Part shown: positions 41,349 through 51,224 of the stretch, piece by piece
How the letters are laid out: each line of letters begins with the position of its first letter
Position numbering within the stretch: the first letter of the stretch is position 1
DNA from: Tumidithrix helvetica
GTDB lineage: Bacteria; Cyanobacteriota; Cyanobacteriia; Pseudanabaenales; Pseudanabaenaceae
DNA length: 64,000 bases
Reading direction: 5' to 3'
NCBI RefSeq assembly: GCF_965232925.1
Contig: NZ_CBDDRA010000002.1
Span: 124,001-188,000, forward strand
Notes under the pieces: model-generated
The model's input: the letters and a program-made list of their open reading frames with translations, nothing else
Databases searched by the model: none
Told to the model about the DNA's origin: nothing
Made by a program: the position numbers and the translations under genes

Positions 41349-43664
41349 ATGTCAATTAGAAACAAGATTATTTATGGCTATGCCCTTGCTTTAGGGGTGG
41401 CTCTGGGAGGAACAGCCATCGGCTTGAGCGTGGGTAACTACTATCAACAACAAGCCCTGAAAAATAGTCAAGCTGCATCGAACGATCGCAAACTACTAAG
41501 TACCTTGCAAGTGGATGTCTTATATAACCGACCTGCCAAGCAGCTATCCCCCTACATTCAAGATCAGAAGGGCTTTCGGCGTGAGAGCCGCAAGTTACTC
41601 GATCGCATTCAGAAAATCCAAACCCTACTGGCAACCCATAATGCCTCTGGTAAACCCTCTACCCTAGAGGGACTGCAACCTTTGCTAGAGGAGTATGAAG
41701 CGATCGTAAAAGCCTTTGCTAAGGAAGCCCAAGAATTTGTCCTGCGCGTGGATCCGCTCACTGCGACCCCAGAGGGGGCAGCACAGGCAGAAAAGCAGAT
41801 CGTGCAACTGGTTAAAAATAAAGATTTTGTCAAATTTATCGAATTTCCCGATCGCTTAGCCGCTTTTTATCAAATTGCCGAAAATCGTGACATTGAAGCT
41901 GACACTGCGCTCAGGCAAGCTGAAGGCCTACGCAACCAAATCATCATCTTTAGTTTGGTATTATCGGTAGCGATCGCGATTCTCTTAGCTTTATCGATTA
42001 GTCATGCGATCGCCAACCCGCTTCAAAAGCTAACAGAAGTAGCAAAACAAGTTACCCGCGAATCTAATTTTGAACTCCAAGCGAAAGTTGAAACGACTGA
42101 TGAGATTGGGGTATTGGCAAGCTCATTAAATCAACTGATTCAGCGCGTGCAAAGCCTACTGCACGAACAGCAGGAATACACAGCGAACCTAGAGCAAGCT
42201 AAAGAACTGGCGGATGCTGCCAATCAAGCCAAAAGTGAGTTTTTGGCAAATATGAGTCACGAACTTCGCACGCCCCTTAACGGCATTTTAGGGTATGCCC
42301 AAATCCTTTCACTGTCAGATCTTAAAGACAAACAGCAACGTGGCATTAGCATCATCCATCAGTGTGGTTCTCATCTGCTGACCCTGATCAATGACATCCT
42401 CGATCTATCCAAGATCGAAGCGCGTAAGATGGAGCTTTATCCGACTTCTTGCCATCTTCCTTCTTTATTAGAGGGAATTACTGAAATCAATCGTATAAAT
42501 GCAGAGCAAAAGGGAATCGAATTTATCTATGTAGTGCCTGCCAATCTCCCATTATGGATTATTGCCGACGATAAAAGACTGCGACAAGTGCTATTAAATC
42601 TAGTAGGAAACGCGATCAAATTTACCGATAGGGGAAAGGTGGATTTTAATGTTTCCGTACAAGAAGTACTTAGCGATCGCGCTACACCTAGTGCTAAAAT
42701 CCACTTTCAGATTGAAGATACAGGTATGGGTATCAGTGCCGACCAACTAGAACTAATCTTTTTACCCTTTGAGCAAGTAGGTTCTCCACAGCGACAAAAA
42801 GAAGGAACTGGGTTAGGACTGGCAATTAGCCAGAAAATTGCAAAGATGATGGATAGCTCCATTCAAGTTCGCAGTCAACTCGGTGTGGGTAGTGTGTTTG
42901 AGTTTGAGATTACCTTCCCCATTGCGACTGACTGGGTAAAGGCAAACAGGCTAACAAGTTTCGGTAAAATTTGTGGATATAAAGATAAGCGGCGCAAAAT
43001 TTTAGTTGTAGACGATCGCTGGGAAAATCGTTCCGTTCTGGTCAGTCTTCTAGAACCTCTAGGTTTTATCCTACTTGAAGCAAGCAATGGGGAGGAAGCT
43101 TGGCAACAAGTCCAATCAAATCATCCCGATTTGATTATTTCCGATTTAAAAATGCCCGTCATGGATGGTTGGACGTTCTTAACAAAACTACAAGAGTCGG
43201 AAACGCTCAAACACACGATTTTAATCGTTTCATCAGCCAGTGTGTTTGATACCGATCGCCAAGCCAGCCTTACGGTTGGTGCGCGTGACTTTTTGTCTAA
43301 GCCTGTCCAAGCCGAAGATCTCTATCGTCTATTAGCCCAATATTTAGAGCTAGAGTGGATATATGCCGAACCAAATTCAACCATGGACGTTACTTCAGAC
43401 TCCAAGCAACTGCCTATGCTGGTGCTCCCGCCGACAGATCGGTTGCAAGAGATGCTAAAGCAAGCCATAGAGGGACGAATTCAAACACTTCAACAGGAAC
43501 TAGATCGTCTATTACAACAAGATCGACGCTATCAAACATTTGTCGCTCAACTACAACCGCTCGTGCAAGAGTTTAAAATTTTACAAATCAGACAATTTCT
43601 GCAAGATGTTGTCCGACAATCACAAGAATCACCAACTAGTTTAGGCAAAGGGGATAGTTTATGA
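41349..43664 (+). CDS. Hybrid sensor histidine kinase (HAMP-HisKA-HATPase-receiver)
   Basis: A 771-residue membrane kinase: helix 1 (about 9-28), an extracytoplasmic helical sensor region (29-195), helix 2 (about 198-222), HAMP (about 223-276), HisKA with His304 (NMSHELRTPLNGILGYAQIL), ATPase domain (about 415-535, with NLVGNAIKFTDRG and GTGLGLAISQKI), and a receiver with Asp599 (ISDLKMPVMDG). A C-terminal helical tail of about 90 residues follows. The stop overlaps the start of the next kinase gene by 4 bp (ATGA), so the two are translationally coupled and probably form one phosphorelay. Confidence 0.92.
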   Translation: MSIRNKIIYGYALALGVALGGTAIGLSVGNYYQQQALKNSQAASNDRKLLSTLQVDVLYNRPAKQLSPYIQDQKGFRRESRKLLDRIQKIQTLLATHNASGKPSTLEGLQPLLEEYEAIVKAFAKEAQEFVLRVDPLTATPEGAAQAEKQIVQLVKNKDFVKFIEFPDRLAAFYQIAENRDIEADTALRQAEGLRNQIIIFSLVLSVAIAILLALSISHAIANPLQKLTEVAKQVTRESNFELQAKVETTDEIGVLASSLNQLIQRVQSLLHEQQEYTANLEQAKELADAANQAKSEFLANMSHELRTPLNGILGYAQILSLSDLKDKQQRGISIIHQCGSHLLTLINDILDLSKIEARKMELYPTSCHLPSLLEGITEINRINAEQKGIEFIYVVPANLPLWIIADDKRLRQVLLNLVGNAIKFTDRGKVDFNVSVQEVLSDRATPSAKIHFQIEDTGMGISADQLELIFLPFEQVGSPQRQKEGTGLGLAISQKIAKMMDSSIQVRSQLGVGSVFEFEITFPIATDWVKANRLTSFGKICGYKDKRRKILVVDDRWENRSVLVSLLEPLGFILLEASNGEEAWQQVQSNHPDLIISDLKMPVMDGWTFLTKLQESETLKHTILIVSSASVFDTDRQASLTVGARDFLSKPVQAEDLYRLLAQYLELEWIYAEPNSTMDVTSDSKQLPMLVLPPTDRLQEMLKQAIEGRIQTLQQELDRLLQQDRRYQTFVAQLQPLVQEFKILQIRQFLQDVVRQSQESPTSLGKGDSL

Positions 43665-46588
43665 ACGTCACATCACCCGATCGCGCCAGCATCCTAGTCG
43701 TAGATGATAACCCAACAAATCTTGGGGTTTTGTATGATGCTTTAACCGATGCTGGGTATGAAGTACGGGTTGAAATCGACGGGCAAAATGCGATTCAGCA
43801 AACGCAGCAAAACCCCCCCGATTTGATTTTGCTAGATGTGATGATGCCTGAGATTGATGGATTTGAGGTCTGTCGTCAACTCAAGACCAGCCCTTCTACC
43901 CAAACGATTCCAGTCATTTTTATGACTGCTTTGGGCGATTTAAAAGATAAGGTAACTGGTTTGGGTTTAGGTGCAGTAGATTACATTACCAAGCCGTTTC
44001 AAGAAGAGGAACTGCTTGCCCGCGTGCAACTACATATGCAGTTGTCCCATTTGAGCAAAACCTTAGCGGCGCAAAACTTACAGTTGCGATCGCTAACCGC
44101 AGAATTAGAACAAAGGGTTATGGAACGCACGGGGGAACTTTCGGAATCCCTCCATGAGTTGCAGGTGATGCAGCCTTTGCTAGAGGATGCCAATAGCCAA
44201 CTCAAGGAATATGCAAGAACGTTAGCCCAAAAAGAGGAAATGCTGCGCCTCACGATTGAGAATGCGCCCATCGGTATTCTCACTGTAGGATTTGAGGGGC
44301 GTTTCTTAAGTGTAAATCAAGCTTTTTGCCAAATGTTGGGATATGACGAAGATGAGCTATTACAAAAAAATCTGTTTGAGATAGCACCACCGTCAGAGCG
44401 CAGTGAAAACCTTGCAGAATTGGAGAGCCTGCGCAACCGCGAGGTTTCAAACATTCAAATAGAAAAGCGCTACCTGCGTAAAGATGGCAAAACAATTGAT
44501 GCGATCGTCAGATCGGCACTGGTTTGCAATAGCGATCGCCTACCCCTGTGCTTGGTACTCGAAGTGGAAGATGTTACAGAGCGCAAACAAATAGAGGAAA
44601 CCCTAAGGTTACAAAAACGTGCGATCGCGGCGAGTCATAACGGTGTGGTGATTATCGATACGCGGCTACCCGACCTACCGACAATTTATGTCAATCCTGC
44701 ATTCGAACGCATCACTGGCTATTCCTCGGCAGAAATCTTGGGAAGGAACTGCCGTTTTCTCCAAGGTTCAGATAGAAATCAGTCGGGACTGAACGAACTC
44801 CGCAAAGCCCTAAAAGAAAGACGAGACTGTACGGTGAGTCTGCGTAATTACCGCAAAGATGGCAGCTTGTTTTGGAACGAGTTAAGCATTTCTCCCATTT
44901 ACGACGATCTCAGCAATCTTACCCATTACATCGGGATTCAGAACGATATTACAGAGCGCAAGCATGCAGAAGTTCGTCAGTTGCAATTGGTCGAGCAGCT
45001 CAAGCAAGCCAAAGATGAGGCAGAGTCAGCAACACGCGCAAAGGCAGATTTTTTAGCGATGATGAGTCATGAGATTCGCACGCCGATGAATGGGGTCTTG
45101 GGTATGACCCAACTGCTAGCAGAGACAGAGCTAACACCCGAACAATCCAAATTTGTGCGATCGACCCAAGTAAGTGGAGAAGTTCTTTTAACCGTAATTA
45201 ACGACATTCTAGACTTCTCGAAAATTGAATCGGGGAAACTAGAATTAGAAAATGCTGCCATCGATCTCAAAGCAGCGATCGCGAATATATACGATTTGCT
45301 GTTGTCAAAGGCTCAAGAAAAAGGACTTAGCTTCAATTACTCAGTGCATCCGCAGGTTCCGCCTTACATTATGGGTGATGTGACTAGGTTGCGCCAGATT
45401 TTGCTCAATCTCATTAGTAATGCGCTCAAATTCACAGAAAAGGGAGAAATTGAAGTATTTGTGAGCTTAAAAGAGAATCAGTTGCCAGACCTCGATGATT
45501 CCTTTCACTTGCTTTTTTCGGTACGCGATACAGGCATTGGTATGTCTACCGAGCAGTTGCAGCAATTGTTTCAACCATTTACACAGGCAGATCTATCTAC
45601 GACCCGTAAGTACGGAGGTACGGGCTTAGGTCTAGCGATCTGCCAACGTTTGGTGAGTTTGATGGGTGGTGAAATCTCTGTAGAGAGCCATTTCGGTCAA
45701 GGTTCTAGGTTTTCCTTTAGCATAACAACCAAGATCGCACCCGCAAATTTGGTTGAGACTGTAAGCCAAATCCCTAACACTTCACTGAAACCTCAAGGGA
45801 AACTCAGCGATCGCTTACCACTCAAAATCTTGATGGCAGAGGACAATTCGATCAATCAAGAAATCGTCATGGCAATGCTCAAGAAACTAGGATATCAAGC
45901 CGATGTGGTTGACAATGGGGTTGCTGCGATCGCGGCAGTTAAAGCTAGACCCTATGACCTCATGCTATTAGATGTCCAAATGCCAGAAATGGATGGCTTG
46001 GAAGTCGCAAACTATCTCGTCACCCATTGGCAAACATTCAATCTGACTTATCCTCGACCGCGTATGATTGCGATGACGGCAAATGCCATGCAGGGCGATC
46101 GCGAAAAGTGCCTCTCAGCTGGCATGGATGACTATATTTCTAAACCAATTATGCTGAATGTCTTGGCACAACGAATTAGTCAATGTGAGCAAGCGATTGA
46201 ACCAGAGGATGAAAAACGGGAGGATGTCGATATGGCGATCGCTTCGTTAGAAATTCTCGATCGCTCTGCGATCGATGGGTTAGGAGATGTTGATTTGGCA
46301 AGGGAATTAATAACGCTATTCATTGAAAAAGATGCTCCTACAAGTTTGAACGATCTCAAGCAAGCTGTGCAGGTAAACAACTGTGCAGGTCTTAAGCATC
46401 ATGCCCATAGCTTTAGGGGCAGCAGTAGTTCTCTAGGCCTACAGCGATTGGCAAATTTATGTTTGGCGATAGAGGATAAAGCCAAAGCGAACGAACTTCA
46501 AGATTTAGACGATCTCGTTTCACAAATCGAGCAACAGATTGAACTAGCGTGCCAAGCATTACGACAGCTTCTGAAAGGTTTATCGTAA
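43661..46588 (+). CDS. Soluble REC-PAS-LOV-HisKA-HATPase-REC-Hpt hybrid kinase
   Basis: A 975-residue protein without membrane helices. Order: receiver 1 (Asp59 in LLDVMMPEIDG), coiled coil, PAS (about 193-310), a LOV-type PAS (about 318-437) with the flavin-cysteine motif GRNCRFLQG (Cys364), FWNEL and GIQNDIT, then HisKA with His470 (MMSHEIRTPMNGVLGMTQLL), ATPase domain, receiver 2 (Asp771 in LLDVQMPEMDG) and Hpt with His916 (HAHSFRGSSSSLG). The LOV signature implies blue-light sensing through a flavin-cysteinyl adduct. It is coupled by a 4-bp overlap to the upstream membrane kinase and ends shortly before dnaX. Confidence 0.9.
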   Translation: MNVTSPDRASILVVDDNPTNLGVLYDALTDAGYEVRVEIDGQNAIQQTQQNPPDLILLDVMMPEIDGFEVCRQLKTSPSTQTIPVIFMTALGDLKDKVTGLGLGAVDYITKPFQEEELLARVQLHMQLSHLSKTLAAQNLQLRSLTAELEQRVMERTGELSESLHELQVMQPLLEDANSQLKEYARTLAQKEEMLRLTIENAPIGILTVGFEGRFLSVNQAFCQMLGYDEDELLQKNLFEIAPPSERSENLAELESLRNREVSNIQIEKRYLRKDGKTIDAIVRSALVCNSDRLPLCLVLEVEDVTERKQIEETLRLQKRAIAASHNGVVIIDTRLPDLPTIYVNPAFERITGYSSAEILGRNCRFLQGSDRNQSGLNELRKALKERRDCTVSLRNYRKDGSLFWNELSISPIYDDLSNLTHYIGIQNDITERKHAEVRQLQLVEQLKQAKDEAESATRAKADFLAMMSHEIRTPMNGVLGMTQLLAETELTPEQSKFVRSTQVSGEVLLTVINDILDFSKIESGKLELENAAIDLKAAIANIYDLLLSKAQEKGLSFNYSVHPQVPPYIMGDVTRLRQILLNLISNALKFTEKGEIEVFVSLKENQLPDLDDSFHLLFSVRDTGIGMSTEQLQQLFQPFTQADLSTTRKYGGTGLGLAICQRLVSLMGGEISVESHFGQGSRFSFSITTKIAPANLVETVSQIPNTSLKPQGKLSDRLPLKILMAEDNSINQEIVMAMLKKLGYQADVVDNGVAAIAAVKARPYDLMLLDVQMPEMDGLEVANYLVTHWQTFNLTYPRPRMIAMTANAMQGDREKCLSAGMDDYISKPIMLNVLAQRISQCEQAIEPEDEKREDVDMAIASLEILDRSAIDGLGDVDLARELITLFIEKDAPTSLNDLKQAVQVNNCAGLKHHAHSFRGSSSSLGLQRLANLCLAIEDKAKANELQDLDDLVSQIEQQIELACQALRQLLKGLS

Positions 46589-46671
46589 ACACGCTTCTAC
46601 GCATTATACTTTGGTCGCCGAAGGTTTAGAATATGCAGCATAGCAGTAGCTTTTTGCTGTCGCGATCGCTT

Positions 46672-48798
46672 ATGAGTACCTACGAGCCACTTCATCATAA
46701 ATATCGCCCCCAAACCTTTGCAGATTTGGTGGGGCAAGAGGCGATCGCGACCACTTTAACCAATGCCATCAAAACAGAGCGGATTGCGCCTGCTTACTTG
46801 CTTACGGGGGCTAGGGGAACGGGGAAGACCTCTACAGCGCGGATTATTGCCAAGTCACTCAACTGCATTCGTTATGATGCCCCGACGCCTACACCCTGCG
46901 GCACTTGTTCGATGTGCCGAGAAATTACCACGGGCAGAAGTTTAGACATTACCGAAATCGATGCGGCAAGTAACACAGGGGTCGATAACATTCGTGAAAT
47001 TATCGAACGCGCTCAGTTTGCACCCGTGCAAGCAAGATATAAGGTTTACGCGATCGACGAATGTCATATGCTCAGCACCGCAGCATTCAATGCTTTGCTT
47101 AAGACTTTAGAAGAGCCTCCCAATCGCGTTGTGTTCATTCTGGCGACGACCGATCCGCAGAGGGTTTTACCCACAATTATTTCGCGATGTCAGCGATTTG
47201 ATTTTCGGCGGATTCCCTTAGATGATATCGTCTCCCACTTAGGTAAGATTGCCCAAAATGAGAAGATCGAAATCAATCCTGAAGCTTTGCTCTTGGTGGC
47301 ACAGATTTCTCAAGGAGGGTTACGGGATGCCGAATCGCTTTTAGATCAGTTGAGTTTAATCGAAGGAGAAATTACACCTGAAGCTGTCTGGGATCTAGTC
47401 GGTTCCGTGCCCGAGCGAGATTTACTCTCTTTATTAGAAGCGATCGCTGCCGATAGTCCCACCCAGATTATCGATTTTGTGCGGCAGATTATGGATCGTG
47501 GCAGAGAGCCGTTAATTGTTTTACAGAGTTTGGCGGGAAGTTATCGAGATCTGTTGATTGCCAAAACTGCCAGCGATCGCAACGACCTTGTCGCCCTCAC
47601 GCCACCCAGTTGGGAACACTTGAAACAATTGGCACAGGCATTGTCTCTCCCTGCAATTCTAGAAGGACAAAAACATCTGCGATCGGCAGAAGTCCAGATC
47701 AAAAACAGCACGCAGCCCCGACTTTGGCTGGAGGTTACGTTAATGGGCTTACTGCCCTCAGCGATCTCACCACCTTCACAAACCTATCCCCCTGCGAATT
47801 CTCAGGTAAACTTCCAAGCGATTACCGTTCCTGCAACACCGATTCATTCCAAGTCCCAACTTCCACCAGCAGTTCCTACTGCTTCCGCTGTTGTAACGCC
47901 TGCAGACCCTCCTACCCCTGTAATTCCTACGAGATCGCCTGCTCCAGATCCCACTCCTATCCAAACCACTGAAGCGATCGAGCATACACAAGTCGAGCAG
48001 ATTCCAGCCCCACCCCTACCAGAACCGATCGCAGAGAAATCATTCACTAGAGAAGAGGTTGCACCCAAAGCCGAACCTCAGGCTCAGGAACCTCCCGTAT
48101 CTGTTTTTGCTTTGGACTTAGAAACCTCATGGGCGCAAATTTTAGGACATTTAGAGTTGATTTCTAGAGTTGCCAAAGAAGTTTTAGCGCAGCAAGGGAA
48201 ACTATTGGAAGTGAACCAAGCGATCGTCAAAGTTGGCATCACCCGCAATAACATCAGGCATGTCAAGCCAAAGATGCATGAGGTCGAGCAATGTTGCCGC
48301 AAGGTATTCGGGAATTCCGTTAAATTAGAAATCGAAGCGATCGATTCTCTCTCTACAGCGAATGTTGTCGGAAGTCCTACCGCACTAACGCCTGTCCAAT
48401 TCACCGCACCAACTGCGAAAGTATCCGTACAAGAAACCGCTCAACCGCCCTTGCGACACGCTCCAGCCTTCCCAAATCCCTCACCAACACAATATCAAGC
48501 ACCTTCCTCGCAAGTTTCACCAACCAGCGATCGAGCCCCTACCTATGCCCAGAGCCTAGCACAGCCCCAAGTGGGAATCTCTAGTTCTACCCTAACAGTG
48601 CCTAGTGTAAATCAAGCTACAATTCCAGCAGCCAGTAACACTGCTCCGACGTCAAATTCTCCTGAGACCTCAACCATAAGCCCAGCCAAGAATATGTTTA
48701 TTTCTCCTTCCGATGAAGATATCGCCATCAGAAGAATCGCAGATATATTTAACGGGCAGATTATCAGTTTAGAAGAGGAAGAGGATGTAGAGGAATGA
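46672..48798 (+). CDS. dnaX: DNA polymerase III subunit gamma/tau
   Basis: DnaX is the clamp-loader ATPase. I start it at the ATG at 46672 (MSTYEPLHHKYRPQTFADLV, about 708 residues); the frame extends upstream to 46633 without family similarity. Motifs: Walker A GARGTGKTSTARI, zinc-binding CGTCSMC, Walker B YAIDECHMLS, and SRCQRFDFRR. The C-terminal half is Pro/Ser/Thr-rich, with a folded tau-like patch (SWAQILGHLELISRVAKEVL). Synechocystis DnaX contains an intein; here the ATPase domain is uninterrupted. Confidence 0.95.
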   Translation: MSTYEPLHHKYRPQTFADLVGQEAIATTLTNAIKTERIAPAYLLTGARGTGKTSTARIIAKSLNCIRYDAPTPTPCGTCSMCREITTGRSLDITEIDAASNTGVDNIREIIERAQFAPVQARYKVYAIDECHMLSTAAFNALLKTLEEPPNRVVFILATTDPQRVLPTIISRCQRFDFRRIPLDDIVSHLGKIAQNEKIEINPEALLLVAQISQGGLRDAESLLDQLSLIEGEITPEAVWDLVGSVPERDLLSLLEAIAADSPTQIIDFVRQIMDRGREPLIVLQSLAGSYRDLLIAKTASDRNDLVALTPPSWEHLKQLAQALSLPAILEGQKHLRSAEVQIKNSTQPRLWLEVTLMGLLPSAISPPSQTYPPANSQVNFQAITVPATPIHSKSQLPPAVPTASAVVTPADPPTPVIPTRSPAPDPTPIQTTEAIEHTQVEQIPAPPLPEPIAEKSFTREEVAPKAEPQAQEPPVSVFALDLETSWAQILGHLELISRVAKEVLAQQGKLLEVNQAIVKVGITRNNIRHVKPKMHEVEQCCRKVFGNSVKLEIEAIDSLSTANVVGSPTALTPVQFTAPTAKVSVQETAQPPLRHAPAFPNPSPTQYQAPSSQVSPTSDRAPTYAQSLAQPQVGISSSTLTVPSVNQATIPAASNTAPTSNSPETSTISPAKNMFISPSDEDIAIRRIADIFNGQIISLEEEEDVEE

Positions 48799-48805
48799 GA
48801 GATCT

Positions 48806-48830
48806 AGGGCAACCATAGGAGGATTGCCCT
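48806..48830. terminator. Hairpin between dnaX and purH
   Basis: AGGGCAA (48806-48812) and TTGCCCT (48824-48830) form a 7-bp stem in the 44-bp gap between the convergent dnaX and purH genes. There is no T run, so it is a possible bidirectional end signal only. Confidence 0.4.
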
Positions 48831-48842
48831 TACCGTACTATC

Positions 48843-50447
48843 CTAATGGAGGAAGTGGCGAACCTGGGTGAGAACCATGACCAGCCCTAGCTCATCTGCA
48901 GCCTTAATCGAATCTCCATCGCGGATGCTACCTCCAGGCTGCACGATCGCCGTAATCCCCGCCGCCGCTGCGGTACGCACAGAATCATCAAAGGGGAAGA
49001 AGCCATCGCTAGCTAGTACTGCACCTTTTGTGCGATCGCCTGCTTGTTCTAGAGCAATTTTTGCCGACCCGACCCGATTCATCTGACCCGCACCAATACC
49101 TAGTGTGACGCGATCGCCTGTAATCGCGATTGCATTCGATTTGACATGGCGACAGATTTTCCAAGCAAAGATCAGTTCCTGCATTTGCTTGGGGCTAGGC
49201 TGCTTTTGAGTTACAACTTGCCAAGTTTCAGGAGTTGCGGGGAGATCGTCGCTTTTTTGCACCAACATACCACCAGCAATTAGCTTGACGGTTTCGCTCG
49301 TTCCCTGCTGCATCTCTGGGAGAACTAAAACGCGCAAATTTGGCTTAGCTGCCAAAACCGATGCCACGCTTGGCATACAGGCAGGGGCAACCACGCATTC
49401 TAAGAAGGTTGAGGTGAGAGCCTTGGCGGTCTCTTCGTCAATGGGACGATTTAGGGCAACGATACCCCCAAATGCAGAGGTGGAATCTGCGGCAAAGGCT
49501 TTTTGATAGGCTTCCGCAATGGTCGGTGCGATCGCGACACCACAGGGATTATTATGCTTGACAATTACGGCACAGGGCTCGTCGTTCCAAAACTCTGACA
49601 CAATACTCCGCGCGGCTTCTAGATCGAGCAGGTTGTTATAGCTGAGTTCTTTTCCTTGTAATTGCTGAGCAGCCGACCAACCTTTAGGTGCAGCCCCTAG
49701 CTGATACCAAGTTGCGGGTTGATGGGGGTTCTCACCATAACGCAGGGGCTTGGGACTGTGGCATAGCAGAGTATAGGAAGAAGAAAAGAAAGGCTGAGGT
49801 GGTATAGTTTCTGTTGATGGAACTTCCATTGCATCGATTTTCGCTTGCGTATCTTTGAGAATTTCTTTGGTAAGATAGGTCGCGATCGCTTGGTCATAGG
49901 CCTGTGTATGGGAAAAGGCAGCCAAGGCAAGCGATCGGCGAAATTCTATGCGCGTCTCACCATGATGGGTTTTGAGTTCTTCTAGATAGGCATTGTACTG
50001 GGCGGGATTTGATAGCACCGATATATATTGATGATTTTTGGCAGCAGCGCGAATCATGGTTGGACCACCGACATCAATTTGCTCGATCGCTTGTTCTAGA
50101 GACACATCTGCCTTGGCGATCGTCTGCTCAAATGGATAGAGATTCACCACCACAAGCGTTACAGGTTGAATACCATTCGCGGTTAAATCGGCACGATCGC
50201 TCTCTAGATCTGGGCGCGATAAAATCCCCCCATGAATTTTAGGATGCAGGGTTTTGACACGTCCGCCCAAAATTTCGGGTGCTCCCGTATAGTCAGACAC
50301 TTTAGTTACGGGCAGGTTTGCTTCTTTGAGCGCTTTAGCGGTTCCGCCACTGCTGATGAGTTGAAACTGGTATGACTCCACCAAGACACGTGCCAGATCG
50401 ATCAGTCCTGTCTTGTCCGAGACGCTCAAAATGGCAAGGCGATTCAT
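48843..50447 (-). CDS. purH: Bifunctional AICAR transformylase / IMP cyclohydrolase
   Basis: PurH carries out the last two steps of IMP synthesis. I start it at the ATG at 50447 (MNRLAILSVSDKTGLIDLAR, 534 residues), where family similarity begins; the frame extends 22 codons upstream. N-terminal cyclohydrolase signatures are SGGTAKALKEANLPVT and GGRVKTLHPKIHGGILSRPD. The C-terminal transformylase has LRYGENPHQPATWY, KELSYNNLLDLEAA and VIVKHNNPCGVA. It ends with RDGDSIKAADELGLVMV. The protein is complete. Confidence 0.96.
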   Translation of the reverse strand: MNRLAILSVSDKTGLIDLARVLVESYQFQLISSGGTAKALKEANLPVTKVSDYTGAPEILGGRVKTLHPKIHGGILSRPDLESDRADLTANGIQPVTLVVVNLYPFEQTIAKADVSLEQAIEQIDVGGPTMIRAAAKNHQYISVLSNPAQYNAYLEELKTHHGETRIEFRRSLALAAFSHTQAYDQAIATYLTKEILKDTQAKIDAMEVPSTETIPPQPFFSSSYTLLCHSPKPLRYGENPHQPATWYQLGAAPKGWSAAQQLQGKELSYNNLLDLEAARSIVSEFWNDEPCAVIVKHNNPCGVAIAPTIAEAYQKAFAADSTSAFGGIVALNRPIDEETAKALTSTFLECVVAPACMPSVASVLAAKPNLRVLVLPEMQQGTSETVKLIAGGMLVQKSDDLPATPETWQVVTQKQPSPKQMQELIFAWKICRHVKSNAIAITGDRVTLGIGAGQMNRVGSAKIALEQAGDRTKGAVLASDGFFPFDDSVRTAAAAGITAIVQPGGSIRDGDSIKAADELGLVMVLTQVRHFLH

Positions 50448-50608
50448 AAGTTGTTTAACTCCATAGATAACTGAGATAACTGTGCGATCGAAACCAAAAG
50501 TGAAGGATTGCACGAGACTACATGAGATTATAGAACCTGTTTAGGATCTTTGCCTCGAATGTTAAGGCTTTTGGGCAAATCTCAATCAACATCGATGGGA
50601 ACGTTCGG

Positions 50609-51034
50609 TTAACCTCCTGTACAATATTGATTGATTTCGCCTGTCAAAGGACTTTCTTTCGCAACGGTGGCTTTCAGCGATTCAGTCGCTTTGGTTGTTG
50701 CCTTTGCGTCTTTTGCGGCGATCGCTTTGCTAATCTCTCTCGTGGCTAGGCTAATCTCTTTATACGCCACCACAAATCTATCTCTAAATCCGCTGAGCTT
50801 TTCATCGGCAACTTTAATGGTTTGCATCTCAGTGCCTATCGCATCAATCTGTGCTGCCATCTTCTCAAATCCTGCCGCATCTTTGGTGACACCACTGGCG
50901 ATCGTTTCAAATCTATTCGCAACTTGAATGACTTTATTACACTGAACGATCTTGTTCTCACCGCAAGCATTCACAAACAGACTGAGGGAAATGGAAACCA
51001 CGATTAGCGCGAGACGGTGCTTGGGAAATTGCAT
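50609..51034 (-). CDS. Small lipoprotein, paralogue A
   Basis: A 141-residue protein with a lipoprotein signal (SISLSLFVNACGE, lipid Cys at 24). The mature part is helical: VIQVANRFETIAS, AAQIDAIGTEMQTIKVADEK, EISLATREISKAIAAKDAKA. Two further cysteines (VQCNK near the start and INQYCTGG at the end) could form a disulfide. It is clearly related to the protein at 51225-51641. Function unknown; I associate it with cyanobacterial periplasmic or thylakoid lipoproteins by architecture only. Confidence 0.75.
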   Translation of the reverse strand: MQFPKHRLALIVVSISLSLFVNACGENKIVQCNKVIQVANRFETIASGVTKDAAGFEKMAAQIDAIGTEMQTIKVADEKLSGFRDRFVVAYKEISLATREISKAIAAKDAKATTKATESLKATVAKESPLTGEINQYCTGG

Positions 51035-51224
51035 AAATTAACTACATATTCATAAAACCTGAGCCAAAAGAAATATACCATTTGCTCCGATCGCACAGGG
51101 CTAAGGGATTGACCGTAAATTAAAGCCCCCACACTGGCTTCGGCATCGCTCAGCCAGCTTTGAATTCTGCCGCAGAATTGCTGGCTAGAGGGCAGTTCGT
51201 CAACAATTTGACTGGATTCGCTAT

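Noticed and set aside
46672..48798. Intein in dnaX
   Set aside because: Synechocystis DnaX has one, but here the ATPase domain reads through without insertion and the length is normal.
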